From: Phyllobacteriaceae bacterium UBA1059
Lineage (GTDB): Bacteria; Pseudomonadota; Alphaproteobacteria; Rhizobiales; Rhizobiaceae
DNA length: 9,937 nucleotides
NCBI GenBank assembly: GCA_002316345.1
Contig: DCDI01000018.1
Coordinates: 1-9,937, forward strand
Direction of reading: 5' to 3'
Positions 5,358-9,937 of the stretch are shown here, in pieces (position 1 is the stretch's first letter; every line of letters begins with the position of its first letter). The notes beneath the pieces were generated by a model, which saw only the letters and a list, made by a program, of their open reading frames with translations, searched no databases and was not told where the DNA came from. The position numbers were made by a program, and so were the translations under genes.

Positions 5358-6239
5358 ATGTTTCGCTCCTTCATCCAGGCGGGCTTTGAATGCGGCCGGC
5401 TCGAATGGCAGAAGAACTTCTGCCTTCTGTCGGGCTCGCGCCATCTGCCCGAACAGGACATGGCCGCCCATTACGCCATCGTCAAAGCGCACGGCATCCG
5501 CACGATCCGCGACGGCCTGCCCTGGTGGCTGCCCATTGAGCCGCGGCTGCAATGCGCGCGGGATGCCGGCCTCGAAGTCATATGGGACCTCAACCATTAC
5601 TGGCGCCATCCCGATCCTGTCGGCTATGCAGAGCGCGTGGCACAGGCCGTCCGGACCGTAGTGCCTGACCAGACCTTCTGGTGCTGCTTCAACGAACTCA
5701 GCTTCCACCCCCGCATGGTGCCGGGCGAAAGCTTCGATTATGTCGTTGAGCAGTCGCGCACCATCCTGTCGATCCTCAAGGCGAGCCTGCCTGATGTCCG
5801 TCTGGTCACGGCCGAGCCTGCCCACCGTCCGCACGAGATCGGCGCCCATGCGCTGGCCGATTGCGCCGATGTCATCGGCATCAACGTCTATCCGCACGAA
5901 CTCAAGCGCGACATCAGCCGCTCACTGAAAGATGTCGCGGCGCGCTATGGCAAACCGGTGATGATCGCCGAGACCGGCCTGCATCACGGCCATCATCGCC
6001 GCTGGAAAGGCATCAACGACAAGGGGCATTGGCTTGAAAACGTGCTCGACGCCGTGGCGCGCTCCAAGGTCCATGTCATGGGCGTGTGCCTGTACCCGAT
6101 CGTCAACGCGCCAGCCTGGAACGCTCCGCATCGTCGCCGCTGGGATCACGGTTTGATCCGCGAGGACCTCAGCATCGATGATAGCCTTTCGCACGCTATC
6201 ATGCGCGAAACAGGCGCAGACCGCTTTAAAGCAGCCTGA
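5358..6239 (+). CDS. Clan GH-A glycoside hydrolase-like protein (TIM barrel)
   Basis: A 293-residue soluble protein with the layout of a (beta/alpha)8 retaining glycosidase. The general acid/base is probably E113 in F-W-C-C-F-N-E-L-S (the clan GH-A Asn-Glu at the end of strand 4). The nucleophile is probably E205 in K-P-V-M-I-A-E-T-G. Other barrel signatures are T-I-R-D-G-L-P-W-W (49-57), V-I-W-D-L-N-H-Y-W (74-82) and A-D-V-I-G-I-N-V-Y-P (170-179). No signal peptide is seen, so it is probably cytoplasmic. A His/Arg-rich stretch (HHGHHRRW, 209-216) follows the nucleophile. The substrate is unknown; it could belong to a biosynthetic rather than degradative setting. The start is uncertain: ATG 5358 gives the natural M-F-R-S-F N-terminus, while ATG 5349 and TTG 5310 are in frame upstream; ribosome-site support is weak for all. 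It converges on the serine hydrolase gene with 19 bases between. Confidence 0.8.
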   Translation: MFRSFIQAGFECGRLEWQKNFCLLSGSRHLPEQDMAAHYAIVKAHGIRTIRDGLPWWLPIEPRLQCARDAGLEVIWDLNHYWRHPDPVGYAERVAQAVRTVVPDQTFWCCFNELSFHPRMVPGESFDYVVEQSRTILSILKASLPDVRLVTAEPAHRPHEIGAHALADCADVIGINVYPHELKRDISRSLKDVAARYGKPVMIAETGLHHGHHRRWKGINDKGHWLENVLDAVARSKVHVMGVCLYPIVNAPAWNAPHRRRWDHGLIREDLSIDDSLSHAIMRETGADRFKAA

Positions 6240-6258
6240 GCCACCCGAACCGCTTTGC

Positions 6259-7488
6259 TTACTGAAGCGCGTCGGCCACCGCGTCGAAGAACAGATACGG
6301 GTCGATCGGCTCCTTGTCGGTCGGCTTCGGCTGCGCGCCGAACGTCACGACCACAACATTCTTGGCGGGATTGATGTAGATGTTCTGACCCTGGATGCCG
6401 ATCGCGCCATAAGCGCCGTCCTTCATGGAGCTGGGCGTCCAGCCCGTCCACCACATATAACCGTAGTCGAGCTTCTCGCCATTCTTCAGCGTGGTCGGCT
6501 GCGAAGCCTCCTTGACCCAACCGTCCGGCAGGATCGATCCACCATTGATCATGCCGTTCTCAAGGAAGAACTGGCCGAAACGAGCATAGTCGCGCAAGGT
6601 TGCGCTGATGCCGCTGCCGCCGATCTCGACGCCATCGGGCGAATCCAGCCACCAGGTCGCGTCGGATTCCATGCCGTATGGCTGCCAGATTTTTTCCGAC
6701 AGATACTCAGCCAGCGGCTTCTTCACCGCACCGCGCACGATCTCCCCCAGCACCTGCGTTTCGCCTGTCGAATAGGTGTTCGACGTGCCGGGCTCGGCCG
6801 CGCGCGGCAGGCTCGCCATCAGCTTCATCGCCGATCCCGGTTCTTGGGCAATCTGCGCCTTCAACAGCGCGCGGCGGTCGGATTGAGGATCGGTATAGGT
6901 CTCGTTCCATTTGACGCCCGACGACATCATCAGCACGTCCTTCACCGTCACGCCTTCGTAGGCGCTGCCTTTCAGCGCCGGAACGTAATCCACCACCTGC
7001 GAATCGAGCCCGGAAATCAGCCCGTCCTTGATCGCGATGGCCGCGAGTGTCGAGGTGATCGACTTGGCAACCGACATCGACATCCAACGCGTTTGGTCGG
7101 TGTTGCCGCGCTGGTAGGTCTCGTAGGCGATCTTGCCGTCTTTCAGAACGAGCATCGCCGTGATGCTGTCCAGCGCCATGAAGTCGTAAAGGTCGTAAGA
7201 CTTGCCTTCGACATCGAATTTGACGTTGGTCAGCTGCTTGGCGGCGCGCTCGAAGTCATTCACCTTCCCGCCGGCCTTGATCGTATGGGTCGGGAACAGG
7301 CGATCGATGTTGCGGAAGGTCGCAACCGCATCGTCCGGCAACAAGGCACCATCATAGATCTGCTCGACCGTACCGATCTTTTCGCCCGCATGCGGATTGG
7401 GCGCGGCCTGCGCGAAAGCGCCTCCCGCGCTTCCGAGCAACAAAAGACCAACCAGGAAGGGCTGAATCTTCTGGATTTTGCTGAACAT
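6259..7488 (-). CDS. Secreted serine hydrolase, class C beta-lactamase / 6-aminohexanoate-dimer hydrolase (NylB)-like
   Basis: A 409-residue exported protein of the beta-lactamase/DD-peptidase (class C, esterase EstB/NylB) superfamily. A Sec signal peptide spans about 1-26 (basic start, Leu-rich core, G-G-A-F-A before Q27). Catalytic motifs: S139-V-A-K142 (SxxK, with M-S-M before it), Y239-S-T241 (the Tyr-x-Asn equivalent, as Tyr-Ser in NylB), and G364-I-Q-G367 in place of the H/KTG strand. The 100-residue spacing between Ser and Tyr fits the NylB group. The true substrate may be an ester, amide or D-peptide; antibiotic hydrolysis should not be assumed. The second ATG (7488) is chosen because AGGGGA (minus strand, 7495-7500) lies 6 bases before it; the first ATG (7494) abuts that site. 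The product is probably periplasmic, with its own promoter in 7489-7554. Confidence 0.88.
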   Translation of the reverse strand: MFSKIQKIQPFLVGLLLLGSAGGAFAQAAPNPHAGEKIGTVEQIYDGALLPDDAVATFRNIDRLFPTHTIKAGGKVNDFERAAKQLTNVKFDVEGKSYDLYDFMALDSITAMLVLKDGKIAYETYQRGNTDQTRWMSMSVAKSITSTLAAIAIKDGLISGLDSQVVDYVPALKGSAYEGVTVKDVLMMSSGVKWNETYTDPQSDRRALLKAQIAQEPGSAMKLMASLPRAAEPGTSNTYSTGETQVLGEIVRGAVKKPLAEYLSEKIWQPYGMESDATWWLDSPDGVEIGGSGISATLRDYARFGQFFLENGMINGGSILPDGWVKEASQPTTLKNGEKLDYGYMWWTGWTPSSMKDGAYGAIGIQGQNIYINPAKNVVVVTFGAQPKPTDKEPIDPYLFFDAVADALQ

Positions 7489-7554
7489 GTGCATTCCCCT
7501 GCTTTTCTGGACCCATCTTGACGCCAGGCGGAACTAAGGCAAGGGCTTATCGCT

Positions 7555-7581
7555 CAGGCCGGACCTCAGCGATCCGGCCTG
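7555..7581 (-). terminator. Hairpin downstream of gcdH, probable terminator
   Basis: CAGGCCGGA (7555-7563) and TCCGGCCTG (7573-7581) form a perfect 9-bp GC-rich stem with a 9-base loop. It begins 12 bases past the gcdH stop on the minus strand. A T-run is missing on that strand (GAGCGATAAG follows); the + strand side has CTATTTTA. The loop segment ATCGCT can also pair with AGCGAT just beyond the hairpin on the minus strand. Terminator or 3'-stabilising structure. Confidence 0.55.
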
Positions 7582-7593
7582 CCTATTTTATGC

Positions 7594-8793
7594 TCAGAAG
7601 AACGCCTGCAGCCCGGTTTGCGCCCGGCCGAGGATCAGCGCATGAACGTCATGCGTGCCCTCATAGGTGTTCACCGTTTCCAGGTTCTGCGCATGGCGCA
7701 TGATGTGGTAGCCAATCTGGATACCGTTGCCGCCATGCATGTCGCGGGCCTGACGGGCGATGTCGAGCGCCTTACCGCAATTGTTGCGCTTCACGATGGA
7801 GATCATTTCCGGCGCCATTTTGTGCTCGTCCATCAAGCGGCCGACCCGCAGAGAGCCTTGTAATCCCAACGCAATTTCGGTCTGCATGTCCGCGAGCTTC
7901 TTCTGGAACAGCTGCGTTTGCGCCAGCGGCTTGTTGAACTGCTTGCGGTCGAGACCATACTGCCGCGCCCGGTGCCAGCAATCTTCCGCAGCCCCCATCG
8001 AGCCCCAGGAAATGCCGTACCGCGCCCGGTTGAGGCAGCCGAACGGACCCTTCAAACCGGAAACGTTGGGCAGCAGCGCGTCTTCGCCCACCTCCACGCC
8101 TTCCATCACGATCTCGCCGGTGATCGAAGCCCGCAACGAGAGCTTGCCCTCGATCTTCGGCGCCGAAAGCCCCTTCATGCCCTTTTCCAGCACAAAGCCG
8201 CGGATCGCGTTGTCATGCGCAGCCGACTTCGACCAAACCACGAAAACGTCGGCGATCGGCGAGTTGGAGATCCACATCTTGGAGCCGGACAGGCGATAGC
8301 CGCCGTCGATCTTCTCCGCCCGCGTCTTCATGCCGCCCGGATCGGAGCCCGCATCCGGCTCGGTCAAGCCAAAGCAGCCGATCCACTCGCCAGATGCGAG
8401 CTTCGGCAAATACTTCTTCCGCTGTTCTTCCGAACCATAAGCGTGGATCGGATACATCACGAGCGAAGACTGCACGCTCATCATCGAGCGATAACCGGAG
8501 TCAACGCGCTCGACCTCACGCGCAACCAGACCGTACGACACGTAGCCGGCGCCGACGCCACCATATTCTTCCGGGATCGTCACGCCGAGCAGCCCGGCTT
8601 CGCCCATCTCGCGGAAAATCGACGGATCCGTCGTCTCGTCGAGGTAAGCCCGCTCGATGCGCGGCGCGAGCTTATCGGCGGCAAAAGACGCCGCGGCATC
8701 GCGGATCATCCGCTCTTCTTCCGTCAGCTGATCCTCGAGAAGGAATGGGTCTGACCAGTTGAACGCGGCCGTTTTGGCTGAAGTGTTCGACAT
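7594..8793 (-). CDS. gcdH: Glutaryl-CoA dehydrogenase (acyl-CoA dehydrogenase family)
   Basis: A 399-residue FAD-dependent enzyme that oxidises and decarboxylates glutaryl-CoA to crotonyl-CoA in lysine, hydroxylysine, tryptophan and glutarate breakdown; cytoplasmic, normally a homotetramer passing electrons to ETF. The full acyl-CoA dehydrogenase layout is present: N-terminal helical domain (about 20-135), middle beta domain with C-F-G-L-T-E-P-D-A-G-S-D-P and K-M-W-I-S-N-S-P, and C-terminal helical domain. The catalytic base is E378 in N-T-Y-E-G-T-H-D-V-H-A-L-I-L-G-R, and R102 in S-G-Y-R-S-M-M-S-V-Q-S-S is the substrate-carboxylate arginine typical of GCDH and not of other family members. Length and both ends match the family. 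The ATG follows GGGAG with a 6-base spacer. It is divergent from a LysR-type gene that probably regulates it; a hairpin follows the stop. Confidence 0.96.
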   Translation of the reverse strand: MSNTSAKTAAFNWSDPFLLEDQLTEEERMIRDAAASFAADKLAPRIERAYLDETTDPSIFREMGEAGLLGVTIPEEYGGVGAGYVSYGLVAREVERVDSGYRSMMSVQSSLVMYPIHAYGSEEQRKKYLPKLASGEWIGCFGLTEPDAGSDPGGMKTRAEKIDGGYRLSGSKMWISNSPIADVFVVWSKSAAHDNAIRGFVLEKGMKGLSAPKIEGKLSLRASITGEIVMEGVEVGEDALLPNVSGLKGPFGCLNRARYGISWGSMGAAEDCWHRARQYGLDRKQFNKPLAQTQLFQKKLADMQTEIALGLQGSLRVGRLMDEHKMAPEMISIVKRNNCGKALDIARQARDMHGGNGIQIGYHIMRHAQNLETVNTYEGTHDVHALILGRAQTGLQAFF

Positions 8794-8815
8794 AAACTGC
8801 TCCCATCAACGCAAC

Positions 8816-8838
8816 ACCGTTCCGCTCTCACGGACGGT
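8816..8838 (-). promoter_or_regulatory. Hairpin/inverted repeat in the gcdH leader
   Basis: ACCGTTCCG (8816-8824) pairs with CGGACGGT (8831-8838) as an 8-bp stem with one bulged T and a 6-base loop. It lies 23-45 bases upstream of the gcdH start codon. It may be a regulator-binding site or mRNA leader structure. No T-run follows on the gcdH strand, so it is not an obvious attenuator. Confidence 0.3.
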
Positions 8839-8900
8839 GCTAATCCAGATCATTCGCTAATGCTTTCCAAGGTAGGGGCAAAGCGCTATTTTTCCATGAC

Positions 8901-8917
8901 TTCATGCATTGAATGAA
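8901..8917. promoter_or_regulatory. Candidate LysR-type operator between gcdH and the regulator gene
   Basis: TTCAT-N7-ATGAA is a perfect dyad of the LysR T-N11-A kind, within the 130-base divergent region. Its right arm ends 6 bases before the regulator's start codon, so binding there could also block the regulator's own expression. Assignment rests on symmetry and position only. Confidence 0.4.
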
Positions 8918-8923
8918 TGACCC

Positions 8924-9826
8924 ATGCGCGCGCGCCGCTTTATTCCCTCCCTCAGCCAGCTCCTCGCCTTTGAAGCGGTGGTGCGCCATCAATCCGTGAC
9001 AATTGCCGCCAAGGAAATGAACCTGACGCAAAGCACGGTCACGCGCCTCCTGCAAAATCTCGAAGGCCAGATCGGCCAGCCGCTGTTCGTGCGCGAACGT
9101 AAGAGGCTCGTCCCAACCGACGCAGCGAAAGCCTACTGCGCCGATATCTCGGCTGCCCTGAACATGATCCAGCGCGCCAGTATGGGGCTGATGACCAATC
9201 CCGATGGCGGCTCCCTGTCGCTCGCCGTTCTGCCGACCTTCGGCACCCGCTGGCTCGCGCCGCGCCTGGCGCCTTTTCTGCAAGCCAATCCCGGCATCAC
9301 GGTCAATCTGGCAACGCGCGTACAGCGCTTCAGCTTCGACACCGAAAGCTTCGATGCCGTCATCTTCTTCGGGCAGGCCAACTGGCTGCGCGCCAACCAC
9401 ATGAAGCTGTTCGACGAGCATCTGACGGCCTGCGCCTCGCCCGACTTCCTGCGTCGCCATCCCATCGACACCGCAGCCCAACTGGCGAACCTGCCGCTGC
9501 TCCAGCTCGAAACACGCCCGACAGCCTGGAGCGCATGGTTCGAAGGCCAGAACGCCACCCCGCCAGCGAAATCAGGCATGCTGATGGACCAGTTCTCCAT
9601 GATGATCCAAGCCGCCATCTCCGGCCTCGGCATCGCGCTTCTGCCGGACTATCTGGCCTGGGCCGAAATCGCAGAAGGCCGTCTCCTGCCCGTGCTGCGC
9701 CCAAGCGTATCAGGTGCCGGAAGCTATTGGCTGGCCTGGCCCGAAGCCAAGGATCGCTACGGCCCCCTGCGCGCCTTCCGCAATTGGATGGCGGAAACGG
9801 AAGCGCCCGAGGAGGTCACGGCCTGA
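8924..9826 (+). CDS. LysR-type transcriptional regulator (GcvA-like), probable regulator of gcdH
   Basis: A 300-residue LysR regulator of normal length. The N-terminal winged helix-turn-helix (about 8-66) shows L-L-A-F-E-A-V-V-R-H-Q-S, A-A-K-E-M-N-L-T-Q-S-T-V-T-R and the L-E-x-x-I-G-x-P-L-F-V-R linker start typical of the GcvA/AmpR subgroup. A type-2 periplasmic-binding-protein-like effector domain follows (about 92-295), with the G-L-G-I-A-L-L-P-D-Y-L signature near its end. An in-frame stop at 8918-8920 fixes the ATG at 8924 as the first possible start; no convincing ribosome site precedes it, so translation may be weak or leaderless. Divergent pairing with gcdH suggests control of glutaryl-CoA breakdown, perhaps with glutarate or a CoA ester as effector (inference). 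It converges on the partial gene at 9837. Confidence 0.93.
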   Translation: MRARRFIPSLSQLLAFEAVVRHQSVTIAAKEMNLTQSTVTRLLQNLEGQIGQPLFVRERKRLVPTDAAKAYCADISAALNMIQRASMGLMTNPDGGSLSLAVLPTFGTRWLAPRLAPFLQANPGITVNLATRVQRFSFDTESFDAVIFFGQANWLRANHMKLFDEHLTACASPDFLRRHPIDTAAQLANLPLLQLETRPTAWSAWFEGQNATPPAKSGMLMDQFSMMIQAAISGLGIALLPDYLAWAEIAEGRLLPVLRPSVSGAGSYWLAWPEAKDRYGPLRAFRNWMAETEAPEEVTA

Positions 9827-9836
9827 ATCCGTTCGC

Positions 9837-9937
9837 TTACCGCCGCGTCGCGTCCGCGATCACTGCCGCAGCCTGCTCGATCGCACCGCTGCCATGCGGA
9901 ATGTCGAGCGCCAGCAGACCGGCCTGCATCACGGCCA
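9837..9937 (-). CDS. Unrecognised protein, C-terminal 32 residues only (5' end beyond the window)
   Basis: On the minus strand a frame is open from the window edge to TAA at 9839-9837, ending ...A-L-D-I-P-H-G-S-G-A-I-E-Q-A-A-A-V-I-A-D-A-T-R-R. The codon use (GC-rich third positions) and the 10-base gap to the convergent LysR stop suggest a real gene rather than a shadow. The P-H-G-S-G ... helix ending faintly recalls the C-termini of some sugar epimerases and glycosyltransferases, but there is too little sequence to call a family. Confidence 0.55.
   Translation of the reverse strand, partial: AVMQAGLLALDIPHGSGAIEQAAAVIADATRR

Noticed and set aside
5334..5897. Open frame of 187 codons on the - strand
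   Set aside because: It is antisense to the GH-A gene, whose catalytic motifs and barrel signatures fix the coding strand.
6178..7521. Open frame of 447 codons on the + strand
   Set aside because: It lies antisense to the serine hydrolase gene, is rich in His, Arg and Gln as expected of an antisense frame in GC-rich DNA, and shows no family motif. The minus-strand gene has a signal peptide, catalytic motifs and a ribosome site.
7918..8754. Open frame of 278 codons on the + strand
   Set aside because: It is antisense to gcdH, which is unmistakable; composition (Arg/His/Leu-rich) is that of a shadow frame.
1..9937. CRISPR array, retron, toxin-antitoxin pair or phage defence island
   Set aside because: No regularly spaced repeats, reverse transcriptase, nuclease or toxin-like motif was seen. 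The small-gene pair at 4766-5130 lacks toxin features.

Overview
The window reads as chromosomal DNA of an alphaproteobacterium, most likely Rhizobiales (Hyphomicrobiales). The grounds are the moderately high GC, the small-protein families present (DUF3606 and a short Lys/Ala-rich 'MAKTPNYDFE' protein), a glutaryl-CoA dehydrogenase divergent from a LysR regulator, and a clan GH-A hydrolase type I associate with this group. Taxonomy is inferred; there is no rRNA or other phylogenetic marker. No tRNA, rRNA, CRISPR array or intact insertion sequence is visible.

Left region (1-2637, + strand): a tightly packed four-gene unit. It runs from a DUF2142 multi-spanning membrane protein (5' end cut by the window edge) to a GT2 glycosyltransferase without membrane segments, a DUF2304 membrane protein and a small EmrE/ArnE-like DMT transporter. 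The junctions are TAG-ATG, ATGA and ATGA, so these are almost certainly co-transcribed. Together they look like a polyprenyl-phosphate-sugar pathway that decorates a surface polysaccharide in the periplasm: GT2 loads sugar onto lipid phosphate, the DMT protein flips it, and the DUF2142 GT-C-like protein transfers it. This stretch is visibly less GC-rich than the rest and may be horizontally acquired. It ends in a 179-base gene-free spacer with two inverted repeats.

Middle region (2817-5130): a Tat-exported transglutaminase-like protein (-), an 80-residue winged-helix-like small protein (+), an unrecognised 105-residue protein (-), and a two-gene unit of small proteins (DUF3606 then a 52-residue charged protein, both -) closed by a strong hairpin terminator.

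Right region (5358-9937): a clan GH-A glycoside-hydrolase-like protein (+), convergent with a secreted serine beta-lactamase/NylB-like hydrolase (-); then glutaryl-CoA dehydrogenase gcdH (-) transcribed away from a LysR-type regulator (+) across a 130-base region holding a candidate operator. The last 101 bases hold the C-terminus of an unrecognised minus-strand protein.

Apart from the glycosylation module and the gcdH/LysR pair, the genes look like ordinary, unrelated chromosomal neighbours. I see no convincing new defence system, retroelement or similar.
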